A stretch of DNA of 64,000 nucleotides from Bostrychus sinensis (GCA_020698575.1 CM036252.1:33903659-33967658), one strand, 5' to 3'; shown: positions 45,503 through 57,898, counted from the first letter of the stretch. Notes: a model not told the origin generated them from the letters alone. Program-made: numbers and translations.

Positions 45503-46801
45503 TGTATTTTCCGGAATATAAGTTGCACTTTTTTTCATAGTTTTGCTGGTCCTACGACTTGTATATCAAAATTTGCTTACTGGTAACTTGCTTGTTGGAC
45601 TTTTGGTAATTGAGTAATCTATCGATTATTTTGTTTGGTTAATCGAGTAATCGACTAAGAGATATTCTTGCGTGGCTGCATATTTTAAAAAGTAATACAT
45701 TTTAATGCACATTTGTGAATCTGTCAGTCTAACATTAAGAAGTGTTTTAATGCATTACATTGCAAATAGCTTAAATGAAGGTTTTATTATTATACATTAT
45801 GATATGGTCTACTAATTATATACTTTATACTTACTAATATTGGGCTATATTATTATATACTAATTATATATTTAATCAGAATATTTGTAAATGCCTATAC
45901 AAAACAATTCAAAAGATGCAGAGGTGCATTCCCCTCACAGTTTAAAAAGTATTTTAGTTGTAACCCTCTCTGTTTCTAAAAGTGATATCTATTGTCATTT
46001 ATACACCAGGGGCCTGTTAAAAGATGCTAAACACCACTGAGCCCACACGGCCAATTAGCATACATAAACAAAGTTCAAGCAACTGATTGCACATCACACT
46101 ACGCTGTTCATTTTTGCCAGTTTGCTGCGACCTACTGAACAAAGGATTTACAGAGGTAGTAAGAATACTTTCTCTGTGATTCTTAGTGTTTTTGTCATCT
46201 GCAGGGTTTCCAGAGTCAGTATTTAAGCTGCTCCGTGCGTTAGCAGTAGCATTAGCCAAACAGTGCGACGCTTGGAAGACGCCGTTTCCTTTAAAACCTC
46301 TTTTACGATGGTGCTGTTCTCTACATAGTTTATATATACATTTAAAATGTGAACTACAGCTCAAATGTATTCAGTTTATAGCCCAACCACAGCCTTACTG
46401 TCACTAGTGTGTTGTGCATTAACCGTGCAGAAACTTCGTTCCGTGCATACAAAGTTCCCAGCGCTATGCGCCAGTCTTATTTACTTTAATTAAATGAAGC
46501 TTCGAGTTCAAACAATGTTAATCAAAGCTTTTTACTGATCGAATTACTCGAATAACTCGATGAATCGTTGCAGCCCTACTGGACACCTATACAGCCTGAT
46601 ATTCTGTGTGCTATTGTGTAGATGAATAACTTGCCTTTCCAAATTAAATGTCTGTTCTTGGTCTTGGATTTTGTGAAAGAACTTTTTAAATAAATGTGAC
46701 TTATAGTCCAGTGTGACCTATATATGTTTTTTTCCTCTTCATGATGCATTTTTTGACCAATGCGACTTATACTCCAGAGTGACTTATAGTCCGGAAAATT
46801 C
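45503..46801. mobile_element. DNA-transposon-like element (TTTTCCGGAATATAAG ends) with nested element
   Basis: TGTATTTTCCGGAATATAAG at the left is mirrored by ACTTATAGTCCGGAAAATTC at the right. TTGCACTTTTTTTCATAG and TTTTTTGACCAATGCGAC lie inside. The same family is at 49627-50138. A second element occupies about 45602-46578. Confidence 0.6.
45602..46578. mobile_element. hAT-like element nested in 45503-46801
   Basis: The right end reads ATTACTCGAATAACTCGATG then GTTGCAGCCCTA, the inverse of the TAGGGCTGCAACGATTCATC motif common in fish. The left side shows AATCGAGTAATCGAC but its outermost bases are degraded. The interior (46030-46450) is richer in GC and non-coding. Confidence 0.55.
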
Positions 46802-47072
46802 GGCACTCACAATGCATTTTTAGACTAGCGAAGACACATATATGGATCCCTTTGGGATTATTTTTAAACATGAAATAAGTGAAAACTGGACAACCATAGC
46901 TTAGATATGTTTATGGGGCTTCGTAAGACACAATTACCATGCGAGGAATGCTTTTTTGTAAAGTAAAAGTGTTACAGTTTATATTTATTGGTATAACTAT
47001 GATTGCCAATTTGCTGTGTAAATTAGTAGAGTTTATTAGCATTTAATGCTTTTTCCTATTGGGGGTCACAGG

Positions 47073-48132
47073 TAGGGTTGCAAAGGGGCGGAAAAGTTCC
47101 AGAAATTTTCTGGAAACTTTCCATGGGAAGTTAAGCTTGGAAATTTTGGGAATTTTCAAATTAGGAAACCATATATAAATAAAAAAAAAACAACAAAAAA
47201 AACAATGACTGATAAAGCATAAGAAACAGTACTTTTTTTAAAGTATTGACTTTTGCAATATTTTCTGCTACTTCATTTTAAAGTCAGGATGATTTATGCA
47301 CCAAGGTCTTAGCTTGGCTTTTAGGTATTAGCATTTAGCATATCATAGCAGCTATATTGCTAATAAGCAAATTAAACTTTTTTTACAAAGGTCAATACAA
47401 TTCTGCAATTAAAACTACAACAGGCTTGTCCTCAGTACACAGCAAACACCCCCGTTTTATAGAGTCACAGTCAAACGGAATGTAAATTGTCCAAAAGAGA
47501 GAACATGTGCTGAGCTGACACAGTTTAATCAGTGGAAAAACACCACATTACATTAATCTGCGCAAAAAAATCGCACCACCCCCAGTGGCCAGCCTGGGAA
47601 CTGCAGTCAAACTACATTAATCTGCGCAAAAAAATCGCACCACCCCCAGTGGCCAGCCTGGGAACTGCAGTCAAACTAGTGTTGACAGGCCTTCCACCAG
47701 AACAGATGTAGCTTATTATGCATGATGTTGTCACAAATGTATTGATACCTATAAAGAATTATGATACTTAATATTGTGCCCCCAAAATATCACAATATAC
47801 CACAAAACACATTTTTACAACTCTAATAGTTGAGCTAACTAGAAATATGGAGTCTGCAGTCTTGGTAGTGTTGTGGAGATCAGCTATGTATGTGATAGGG
47901 GGATGGAGAGTGCATAGAAGTGTATGCAGCAGGTTACTACATGTACCACATGTACATGTGACTGAGGAATAACAGAGATCTTGAAACGTGTTTGTGTTTT
48001 TTATACTATAGTATATTGCCCTGTCATGGGACAGCTTTGAATTGTGTAAGTTCCCAATTTATTTCCATAAATTCCCGTTTATTCCCATGGAAAATTTCCA
48101 ACTTTGAAAATTCCCGGAATTTTGCAACCCTA
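47073..48132. mobile_element. hAT-like element (TAGGGTTGCAAA ends)
   Basis: TAGGGTTGCAAAGGGGCGGA at the left is mirrored by CCCGGAATTTTGCAACCCTA at the right; GGAAATTTTGGGAATTTTC and its inverse lie next to the ends. The flanking octamers GTCACAGG and GTCGCCGG match at 6/8. No transposase. Confidence 0.7.
47551..47678. repeat. Perfect 64-bp tandem duplication
   Basis: Two identical 64-base units (47551-47614 and 47615-47678), each starting CATTAATCTGCGC and ending GCAGTCAAACTA, lie inside the element at 47073-48132. Perfect identity suggests a recent event. Confidence 0.95.
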
Positions 48133-49232
48133 GTCGCCGGGTACTGGCGCCAATCTCAGTAACTTTTAACTTGTTACAGCATTTATAGACTAGAGGTAAA
48201 GCGATATTTCTGTCAGAGTTTTGAATGACTATCTTTATCCTCATCAACAATATTCAGTCACTAGTGCAAAACAAGGGCCCACAGATTGAATGCATAAATA
48301 ATGTTTTGCTGAATAACAGGGTAAACATGGAGCTGGTGAAGCATGAAATAATGCAGAAAGCTGTGATCTGATATACTCTGAGCATACGGCAATACCATTC
48401 ATCTGGATGATTAAAAAGCAGGCCGCATACTAAAACACACAAAGCCTATTAGCTCAGGTTTTTTATGAAGGTGTTTAAAATGGCAGTTCAAGAGCCACCA
48501 CTTTGACAGTTAAATTATTCTTCTGCTTTCAGTCCCTGAATTGTTAGCTTCTATCTACATTCTGAGCAGTTTTGTGATATTGATGTTAGCACACCTAATT
48601 CCCCACTTTAATTAGGACACTCCTGAGTAGGTCAGTTAGCGGAACAGAACACCAAACACGCCATATTTTGTACTATTGGTTGCTTAAGTATTGCTTGATT
48701 TTTTTTTTTAATTTTTATTTTTTTAATTTATTTTAATTTTTTTTTTAGAAAGTCACCAACACCAGACACTTTTGTAGCGTTGCTAGTAGGACATTACCAC
48801 AGTGTTGTTGTGGGCATGTGTTGAACTTGTAAGTCTTCTTTTCAGTTTGAGCTATTAATGCCAAAACTGTACTGTTTTCGATATGAAATATATTGCAGCT
48901 CCTTAATTGCTTAGAAATCACATTAAAACATCACATCGGAAGTTGAAGTCCTGATTAGGGAAGTCAGTACCATGAGAATTTTAGAAGCTATGGTGTAGGG
49001 AACTCTCGCAAACCTGAAAAATGACAAAAAGAACTGGTTATGATTTGTGTGTTAATTGTAGCAATAGCTGGTAAGGCATGATGCAAACTCAAGGCCCATG
49101 GGCCATATCTGGTCATTAGTACATTTTTCCAAGGTCCTTGTAGCTTATAAATACAGAAAAATACATAAATTTGTCTAGACTGGGTCAAGCAGTTTAACAC
49201 CTGAGAAAAATTTTAACATTTAAGTCAAAATG

Positions 49233-50261
49233 TAAGTTGACCGATATATTGGGCCAATTTTTGCACTTATATGCTGATTTTTGATCAGGCACATGTCCAG
49301 GCGACAATGAGACTGAAGGACCCCAACCATCTCGTAGCAATTTGGGCTCTTAAACTACAGTTCATAGGGAACATCTAAAATTGCTAAAATTCAGCCTGAA
49401 AAGCTCAAAAGAGCAAAAAAAATGTCTTTGGCATAGATCCTTGAAGAAGCTCTCCCTAAGCTCTTGCACAGCTAGCTTGATTGAGATTGCATTAGTTTTC
49501 TCAAAAAAACTTTATCTTTAACTATTCTCACTGTCCAATTCTAACACATTTGTTTTCATTTTTGTAAGCATCTCTAAAACAAATGGCTATATTACATTAT
49601 ATATATATATATATTATATTATATTGCAGTATTTTCTGGACTATAAGTTGCACTTTTTTTTATAGTTTTGCTGGTCCTGCGACTTATAGTCAAGAGCAAC
49701 TTGTATATCAAATTTAACATGATTCAAGAAGTAAACAGCTCTAGACTTGTGACATCTACTGTCAGTGATGTAGAATAAGATGGGGAGCTCGGGGAACTTG
49801 TTTACCCCTAACTTACTTGTTGGACTCGCTGGCTTGTTATGTTAATTTAGCCTGTTCAGCCTCCCAGGTATATTCTGTATGCTATTGTGTAGCTGAATAA
49901 CTGTTAATGTATTACGTTGTTCTGGTTGTTCTGCCTATTGTGCCTGCTATTGTGTTGTTGAATAACTTGCCTTTCCAAATTAAATATCTGTTCTTGGTCT
50001 TGGATTTTGTGAAATACATTTTTAAATAAGTGTGACTTATAGTCTATTGTGACTTAAATATGTTTTTTTCCTCTTCATGACGCATTTTTTGACCGATGCG
50101 ACTTATACTCCGGAGCGACATATAGTCCAGAAAATAGAGTCATTTCTTTCATAAAATTAAGAAAATTGGTCCAAAAAATTGGCAGGGTTTATCAACTACT
50201 CTGAATTTAAAACATTGGTACCAGCATTGGCCATAGAAAAACCCATATCAGTCGACCTGTA
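49233..50261. mobile_element. hAT-like element related to 9461-11192, with a nested element
   Basis: GTTGACCGATATATTGGGCC at the left is mirrored by CATATCAGTCGACCTGTA at the right. The interior shares TTTTTGATCAGGCAC, GTCCAG and CTCAAAA-type text with the 9461 copy. The element at 49627-50138 is inserted into it. Confidence 0.6.
49627..50138. mobile_element. DNA-transposon-like element (TTTTCTGGACTATAAG ends), second copy
   Basis: CAGTATTTTCTGGACTATAA is mirrored by ATATAGTCCAGAAAATAG. It is shorter and more intact than the copy at 45503-46801 because it lacks a nested insertion. Confidence 0.65.
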
Positions 50262-51741
50262 GGGTGACCACCTCAAAAAGTACAAAAGTGGGACAATTTG
50301 TGTGATTTGTGGAACAAGAAGGGACAAGCTCCAGAAATAAAAGCTTTACAAGTTGCTACAGTTTAGGGCCTGTAAAACATTTTATGTGCTGTTTTCATCC
50401 CAAAGACACACACATTGGAAGGTGTATGTCTCCCACTCTTCAGGGCTGCACCAACTCATAGCACCATGGACAGCCAATTCCTGAAACACAGGAGCAGAAA
50501 AGACACCAACCACACACCCAACTCCAACCCAGCTAGACGTGAGGCCCACAAATATTGAGTCTACATTTTACACATTAAATACAGATCTTACCTCATTCTT
50601 CTTACTTTAAATGTAATTTTTTTAATAAGTGCAACTAAGAACCAATGAAAAAGAGGGGCATTATCTTAATAAGTGAGATGGGGGGACAAATGCCTAAATG
50701 GCTGTGCAGTACAACCCAAAGTAGGACAGGTGGTCACTCTATATGGGTGTGACTATGACCAGGCCTGAATCCAAAGAGCCGGTTTTTCCCCAAAACACAA
50801 GATTTAAATCTGTAAAGAGCCACAACCCAGAGCAATTTTAATGTGCAAAAGTAACTAAAATACAGCATATGGGTGATCATTAATTAATGCAAACTGTCAA
50901 AGAACTGTGTTAAATACTGCACTGATTAGCACACTCTGAGAACTAGAGTTACATCATGTAACTATTTCTTAGCACTTGTCTGGCTCTTCTAAGTTTCAGT
51001 TTGTGTATGCAACAGCTTGGACCATTGGACCATAAAACAGTGTATTCAGACAGGTCCATAGCATATATTGGAAAGCAGAGAAAATGTTTTATTTAAATTG
51101 ACAAGATGATGCTGATGCATGTTGTTTTATAGTCATCTGCTTATTCCTTTATTGACTTTGCATAACCAGATATCGAATGCCCAAGGAGCGTCAAAAGCAG
51201 GAATAAAACATTTTTTGTTATATTCAAAATATGCTTGGTGTTTCCTTCTCTTGTGGTGATGAATGTGAAAATGGTAGTATTGCAATATTTTAACTCATAA
51301 TAATTGTGACATTTAAGGGCTTAAAGGCGGTTGAGAATGCTTCTTGAGAATTTCTGAGAAGTCCTTTTATGCATTAAACTTTAAAGTACACAATAAAAAC
51401 ATGCAAATAGCTCATTGACAAAATTGTCTGATATTTCAAAGGAATGATTTGGGATTCTAATAAAAAGTGTCAAGTGTGCTGCTGGTGTTTCCAGGTATGC
51501 ATACTATAAGTAACAAGAAAGCTTTTACTTAGAGCAGAAAGAAAACGCTGTAGCATACCGCATGCACTTAAAAATCAATATATTTCTTACACAAGCTTAG
51601 TTGCTTGTGGCACTTGTTTCCACTCAGCTCTTTGTTCTGTTAAATAAATGATGTATTGTTTGTTGCTGTTCTCTTGTGTGTGAGTAAAACCCCATCAATA
51701 CAGCAGGCTGTTACTTCAGTATTCTTTTGTTCATTCCTCAG
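50262..51741. other. 3' part of intron 2, no gene
   Basis: No bounded repeat or coding signal. It ends TTGTTCATTCCTCAG, the acceptor for coding exon 3. Confidence 0.4.
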
Positions 51742-51935
51742 GTAAAGGCAGTGTTCCCTCCCTGGTCTCCCCTCAGTCTCTAGATGGCTGTTACTTCTCT
51801 CCCACCCTGGTGACCGACTGGTTCTGGGGGGTGGTCCGAGAGGCGGTGGAGGAGCTGAGGCGTAGCCCCCAGAGAGGCATCCCCACCCCGGAGCGACTGG
51901 AGCGCAATGGACCCCTCACTACCATCATTCTACAG
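51742..51935 (+). CDS. mb21d2: MB21D2-like protein, coding exon 3 (end of Gly181 to Gln245)
   Basis: It continues the Mab-21 domain: a short variable stretch (KGSVPSLVSPQSLDG), then YFSPTLVTDWFWGVVREAVE, RRSPQRGIPTPERLERNG and TTIILQ at the end. The YFSPT..VTDWF and PQRG.P...R.E.NG patterns match vertebrate MB21D2 as I remember it. The acceptor CCTCAG/GT joins the split Gly codon from exon 2; the donor CTACAG/GTACAG is phase 0. Codon use is GC-rich at third positions, as in the other exons. Reading past the donor stops within 35 codons and loses similarity, confirming the boundary. Confidence 0.93.
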
Positions 51936-52228
51936 GTACAGATAGGAGGCTTTCTGTTTACCTGTGGAGTCACTGTGAAAGCCTTGTTTCTACTGGAAGT
52001 ACTGCAGGTCAGGCCAGAACAGCAGAGTTTGGTCCTGTAACCCCTATAGTGGCATACAACGTCACACGTGTGCAAAAGTTGTGTTTTTATATTTATGACA
52101 GGCATACTGTATAAGATGCAGACTTTTTACACTTGTGCTGTTTGGACTGGACATTCAGAATTTCCTGTTTGGGTCAATCCAAATCATTATTGTTGCAAGA
52201 TCCAGCTCCAGGGGACTGTGGTTTGGAC

Positions 52229-52592
52229 TAGGGTTGCAACAACTAATCAGATTAATGGATTATAATTGATTATCGAAATAATTGTCAATGAATTTTGTAA
52301 TGGATTAGAGAGGAGGTTTTATTACCAAGACAGAGCAGTAAAGCAACAAAAACAGTGAAAAACAATGAACATTTTGTTTTGGATTTTAAAAATCTTTGTG
52401 TACTTGTAGCTTTGTCTGGTTCAAATTTGTTTAAAAAGTTTGCTAGAATTATCATCAACTTTTAATTGAAACTACAAAACACCTCAGGTGTTTAATCACT
52501 TTACTCATCCGGCACTATCCGATTAGTAATCGATTGATAAAATAAAATAAAATAAAATAAAATAATTAAAATAATCGGTACTTGTAACCCTG
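52229..52592. mobile_element. hAT-like MITE (GGGTTGCAACAACTAA family)
   Basis: TAGGGTTGCAACAACTAATC is mirrored by TCGGTACTTGTAACCCTG. GTTTGGAC (52221-52228) and GTTTGGCC (52593-52600) match at 7/8. An (AAAAT)n run lies at about 52537-52565. It is related to 7013-7440 and sits in intron 3. Confidence 0.7.
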
Positions 52593-54100
52593 GTTTGGCC
52601 CAAACATCTGGTCTTTGGGTCTCAGTCCGGACCAAGGTCCAGTTTGTTTGTAGTGTGAAAACATGCTTGGACTAACCAAATTGTGGAAGTGACAGATGTT
52701 TAAGCACAAGGCTAGACTCACACCAAAAGCATCACGAGTGACTGAAGCAACGCAAATGCACAAAGTGATTCAAAACAACTGACTTAAGCGTAGTTTTAAG
52801 CTGAACTGAAGTCAGCTTTATGCAAATGTTCATCCAGCCACAAAAACTATTCCAAATGGTGCTGAGACCTAATCCTCACTGTGACATTTGTGGACACCAT
52901 TGGCACACTATATCATATGGTGTGGCAATTTCCAATACATTTTGGAACAATGTCTGCAAAACTTGCATGCAATACAGAGAGTCCTGTACCTTTTCCCCCT
53001 TCTTTGTTATTACTTAATGATACACACTCTTTGAAATTAGGTGCTCACAACAGTGCGACTACATGGGGCTCACATTAAAATGTGTGTATATGGGCTGATC
53101 TATTACAAAATCTTAAGTCTAATTCATTTATTTTAAGTTTTTTTTTTTATTATTCTTATTAATATTGTTTTTTAAATTATTATCCTTAATATAAAATGAC
53201 AGGAAGGATTAGTAAACTACATGTCACACAAAGTATGCTTAACACTGTAAATATACTGTATATGTATAATACAAAATGTATCAAAACAAAACTTTATGCA
53301 TATATTGAGCGTCGACACCGAAGCAACTGCCAGCCAATTACGAAACATGTTTTGATAGACACTTGAGAGGAACAGATCCAGGCATAATAGTATGATCTTA
53401 AACCTCCTGCCTCTCATCAGCAACTTCAGTAAGGGCTGGCGAGTAAGTGATTTTTATTAGTATTATAAAAATTATTTCTTTAAAAAAGGGGGATATATTC
53501 TGGTGTGTAGTCGTGTGAAATACTGGAGCTTTATTCCCAGCCTTTCAACATTAAATTCACAGAGCTGTGCACATTTCCACAGTTTAGGAACTGTTGGAAG
53601 TTCTGCTTGTTGCTAATAAACACCAGTTTTTTTTAAAAACCTAAACGAAAAGCATGTGTTGTGACTTATTTACAGTTACTTGTTCATGTTAGGTGAAATA
53701 TTAATTATTAGTTGAATAAGTTGATAATAAGCAGTAAAAGACTAAAAGAGTCCTATGAAATGCATTGCGAATGTATTAAGAATATTGTTTTATTGTGGTG
53801 AACCGGAAGTGTTTTACTTTGAAGGGTACCATACAGGAAATGTACTTGTACTTTCTGTGCGATTGACTGTTACAAAGAGAATACGCTATGAAGTTCTGTT
53901 CCTGTGTTCCTGCCATTTTGTTGAGCAGTAAAATGTTCAGAACTAAGACATCTGCCTCTGTCATCATTTTTGAAGCTTTCACTCCGTAACAGCATGTTTT
54001 ATGTTTGACTATTTGAACACACGAACAAGAGGCACTTCTTTTGGGGGTAAAAAAACATTTGCTTTCACTGCCGACTTTTTGCAGAAGTAAAGATTATTGT
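52593..54100. other. Middle of intron 3, no gene
   Basis: AT-rich intronic sequence without coding signal or clear repeat boundaries. Confidence 0.35.
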
Positions 54101-55072
54101 TAAGGGTGCTCCGATCAGGGTTTTTGAGGCCGATCACCGATCAGCCTCTGCTGTGATCGGCCGATACCGATCATGGCCGATACCGGTCACGTGATCTTCA
54201 ATGTAGTAATGTATTGTATTATTAGTTCCATTTGAAAAATACTGTAGCCTTTGTAAATATAAAAGAACAACAAAATTCTGCTTATTTTTGTTTTAGAAGA
54301 GGTTTTGTTGCATTATTGGTCTTTAATGTGTGCCCAGTGTCTGTGGCTTTGTTTGAATGCTCCGCTGATGTAAAAATCAGCTGTTCTTAATTGGTTCCTT
54401 TAATGCGAGTCCGCGCGCAGCGCCTGTGTCCGCGTAACGCGCAGCCAAACCAGGTTGAAACACAGTGGACTAAAGAGCAGACAGCTCCTGCTGCCAGTTT
54501 TGACAACGTCTGAACGAAGAAAACGTGCAAAGAGAGCAGAGAAGACAACGATGAAAGGTGCTCCTCTCAGACACACGGACACATGGGCTGCCTTTTTACT
54601 TTCTCTTTCCATTAGCAGCCATTTGGTGCAGTTTAAGCCACAAAACGCACAGTTTTCTCCGCGCAACAAGACACAGGCAGACTCTGAACTTTCTTTATCC
54701 TTTTAACGTAACTGTTAGCGGGTTAGCTGTAGCTCTATTTACGTTGGTGTTTGCAAATACACGCACTGCTGCGCCTCGGTTCTGTCCCGTGCGCTCCTAA
54801 AGCAGGCGGGGACACAGCGGGGACACAAAGCAGCGCCTCCAGGGCAGGTTTGTGTTAGTTATAACCAGGGCTTAACTTAAAAACACTGCTAAAATAACGC
54901 TACTGCTGTTTAATCAAACCGGAGTTGCAGGACAATAAATGTGAGAGCCTCACGTGTTTATTGTAATTTGATCGGCCCTTCTGATCGGCCCATTTTACCG
55001 ATCACCGATCACTCTATTTTTAGCCATGATCGGCTGATCATGATCGGCGGCCGATCGATCGGAGCACCCTTA
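54101..55072 (+). mobile_element. hAT-like element, exact 8-bp TSD, copy 1 of an inverted pair
   Basis: It starts TAAGGGTGCTCCGATCAGGG and ends CGATCGGAGCACCCTTA. ATTATTGT flanks both sides (54093-54100, 55073-55080). The ends are rich in CCGATC palindromes. The interior (54405-54830) is GC- and CpG-rich with short open frames on both strands that match nothing known. A very similar copy lies at 60972-61904 in the opposite orientation. Confidence 0.88.
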
Positions 55073-55269
55073 ATTATTGTTCAATCAGCAGACTTCTTTT
55101 GGGAAGTCAGCACACACTTGGGACCATTATTTCTGGATTGATAACGCTGATTCTCATAGTTGGTACTCAAATTGCTCTAAAAGTTAAGTCAGTTGACAGA
55201 GTCAAAAGCTGAAGTGACTTTTGAAACTGTAAAAATAAATCTGATAGTTCTCGTGTCCTTTCCCTGCAG

Positions 55270-55482
55270 GCGGGCTCCAGTCGTGTCCTGTATGACCTGC
55301 TGCCTGTGGTGTCGTTCAGGGGATGGCCCGCGGTGGCCCAGGGGTGGCTGACAGCCAACCACTTCTGGGACGGTAAAATCACTGAGGAGGAGGCCATCTC
55401 GGGGTTCTATCTGCTGCCCTGTTGCTCTCCTCTGGGTGGTCGGCCCGACAGGGAGTGGAGGCTGGCCTTTTCTCGCAGCGAG
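55270..55482 (+). CDS. mb21d2: MB21D2-like protein, coding exon 4 (residues 246-316)
   Basis: It begins AGSSRVLYDLLPVVSFRGWP, whose Asp254 is in the position of the third acidic residue of the family's catalytic triad. It continues through AVAQGWL and NHFWDGKITEEEAISGFYLL, and ends EWRLAFSRSE. These are among the most conserved parts of MB21D2. The acceptor CCCTGCAG/GCGG and donor GCGAG/GTGAGC are both phase 0, so the exon is 71 whole codons. Skipping it would keep the frame but remove the third Asp and a core strand. Confidence 0.93.
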
Positions 55483-55649
55483 GTGAGCCGACTGCTAATG
55501 TGCTCTTTTTGGACTGCCACATTGAATTAGAGTCGAAGGAAACAGTTCCCACTTCAATTTGGTCTATTCTCTCCCCATTGATGCAAAATTTCTTTCAGTT
55601 ACTAAGGTTGCGTTTTCTAAACCTTTTTCATGGAACCTATATACATGGA

Positions 55650-56645
55650 CTAAATAATTGGCCCCCTTCATAAAATGGAGAAAAACCCACAGTGTCACTG
55701 AAATAACTGTAAACTGACAAAAGTCATAATAAATCTTAATTTACTGAAAATGAACTCTGTGTAAATCAGACACTGCTTTTGAATGTGGATAGAATAGAAT
55801 GAACTTTATTGTCTCAAGGGAAACCCTAACTCTAACCTCTTGGGCTCAGTGCCACTATTAATTGCCACATACACCGCTAACAGACATTTACACACATTCA
55901 ACAGTAAAAAAAAAATCTATATAAATAATAATATAAAATAGTTACAAGTAGTAGCTAGTTCAACAGAACTGTTTAAAAAAACAAACTAATGAAACAGTCC
56001 TGAACAAATGAGTTGGTTCCCATTTAAAAAATAAATAGAAAAATGATATGACATGTTAAACTAAAGAGTGGTGTGTAATCAACATCATGGTTGCACCATA
56101 CCTCTCTGTTTGAGCCTATGTGCAGAGAGGGAAGACAACCAAGGAGGACTCCACTGTTAAAATACATCATAAAAAAAGTCTGGACTTTGCCAAACTGCAG
56201 ATGGACGAGCCACAGAGCTTCTAGGAGAATGTCCTTTGGAGAAATGAGGCAAAGTTGAAACTTTGGCTGATCAAAGCAAGTTAAAAGAACTCTACACCTA
56301 GAGAGAGCATGGGTTCAATGAAAACTGAAAACTATTGGAGCATTCTGGAGTGAAATGTTCTGCCCAATGTCAGACAGCTCAGTTTCAGTCTCAGATCGTG
56401 GGTCCTCTAACAGGACAGTGGCCCAAAAGACCTATCTAAAACACACAAGAGGCTAAGAACAAAACACTGGCCTGTTCTGAAGTGGCTTTTAATCAGCCTG
56501 GGTCTAATAAATGTATATGAAGTTAAGGTTTTAAACAGATCTGTTTCATTTTCAGTAAATTATCATTTACTCTGACATTTGTCAGTTAGTTCAGTGAACA
56601 CATTCTTTGTTTTATGATGGGAACCAACAATTTTCTTTAACAATT
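55650..56645 (+). pseudogene. Decayed Tc1/Tc2-like transposon with transposase remnant
   Basis: The ends look inverted: ATTGGCCCCCTTCATAAAAT at the left, and TTTATGATGGGAACCAACAA at the right. The plus strand at about 56150-56300 reads STVKIHHKKSLDFAKLQMDE, PQSF, ENVLWRNEAKLKLWLIKAS, the segment before and around the first catalytic Asp in Tc1 transposases (here degraded). Near 56410-56480 a degraded form of the later 'DN.PKHTSK' block is seen. Stops and frameshifts are many. A separate AT-rich fragment beginning ACTTTATTGTCTCAAGGGA lies at about 55785-55980. The whole lies in intron 4. Confidence 0.6.
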
Positions 56646-56750
56646 TTAAAGGCAAAGGAACTGTGAGCCAAGGTTTAGTGTAATTTGATAGGTTTGGTCA
56701 CTTTGTGCTGAAATTATTTTCAGCCTAATGACTTTTTATTGCCATTGAGT

Positions 56751-57293
56751 CAGTGGTGAAAGAAATACTTAATTTCTTTTCTGAAGTAAAAGTACAGATA
56801 AAGGTGGTAAAAAAACACCTCAAAATTTTGACTTAAGTAAAAGTATAAAAGTACTTACTTTTCAATGTACTTGCAAGTAAAACTCAGCAACTCATGAATG
56901 TGTTAAATATGAGTGATTTTGCAGAAATGTATGGAATTAACTCACAAGCGCAAGAAGAGACTGAATCTGTCGGTGAGGTCTTCTGTTTGTATTATTTTGA
57001 TGTATCTAAAGGAGTACTACTTTACTGCATCTTTTATATTAAAGTACTCTGTGTCTACAATGAGAGCACAACAAAAACATGATTTTAAACCAACATTCAA
57101 AATATTTTGCGCTTTGTTTGTAAACCAACTCATAAATGTAGTGGAGTAAAAAGTACAGATACTTGCTTTAAAATTTAATGAAGTAAAAGTAAAAGTTCCC
57201 CATCCCTCATTTACTCAAGTAAAGTACAACTACATGAAAATTGTACTAAAGTAAAGTAACTAAGTACTTTTACTTGGTTACATTCCACTACTG
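56751..57293. mobile_element. hAT-like MITE (AAGTA-rich family), copy 3
   Basis: CAGTGGTGAAAGAAATACTT is mirrored by GGTTACATTCCACTACTG. CATTGAGT (56743-56750) and CATTCAGT (57294-57301) match at 7/8. Same family as 2872-3455 and 17348-17857. Confidence 0.8.
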
Positions 57294-57898
57294 CATTCAG
57301 TGGTCGTTTCTTGGTCCTTTCTTTTTCCTGGCAATTGCCTTGACTAAACTGTGAACCACTGTTTAAAATTCATAGATATAATGCAGATAATTAAAGTCTT
57401 TGTTAAATATAAATGTGCAGGATGTCACTCCTGGTGGTCATCCGTCACATTGAATTGTCCAGCAGTTCTCCCTTGCACTTGTAACTAGTTTCTCAATGTT
57501 GATTGGTCAGTGGCCATTTCTATCCTTCACCCTTTATAAACTTTTTTTTTTACAGGTTAGTCATTTAGCCAAGATCCTGAAAACCCAGGTGCATCCCAGA
57601 GTTACCTCACTAACCTTCTAAATCTTCATCTCCCTCCTGACTGAACTTATTTTTATGAATTGCCACGTTATATTTTATGAGAAAAGCGTCTTTTGGCAGA
57701 TAAAAGACAGCAGTAACTTTTATTGTAGTTTCCAGATTAGGAATGAACCATACTTTGATTCAGTTTTATCCAGACCACAGCCCGGGGCTTTACATCCCAT
57801 CAGACTAAAGCTGAAACTTCCCCTAACTTCAAATGAAGTTACTGAACTTGTGTTAGAATATACTGTATATCACTGCAGTATTTCTGTGTTCGCCCCAG

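Noticed and set aside
54400..54706. Cys-rich 89-codon minus-strand frame, repeated at 61320-61601
   Set aside because: Present in both copies of a non-autonomous hAT element and in the CpG-rich core. No known domain, and frames exist on both strands. Treated as transposon interior.
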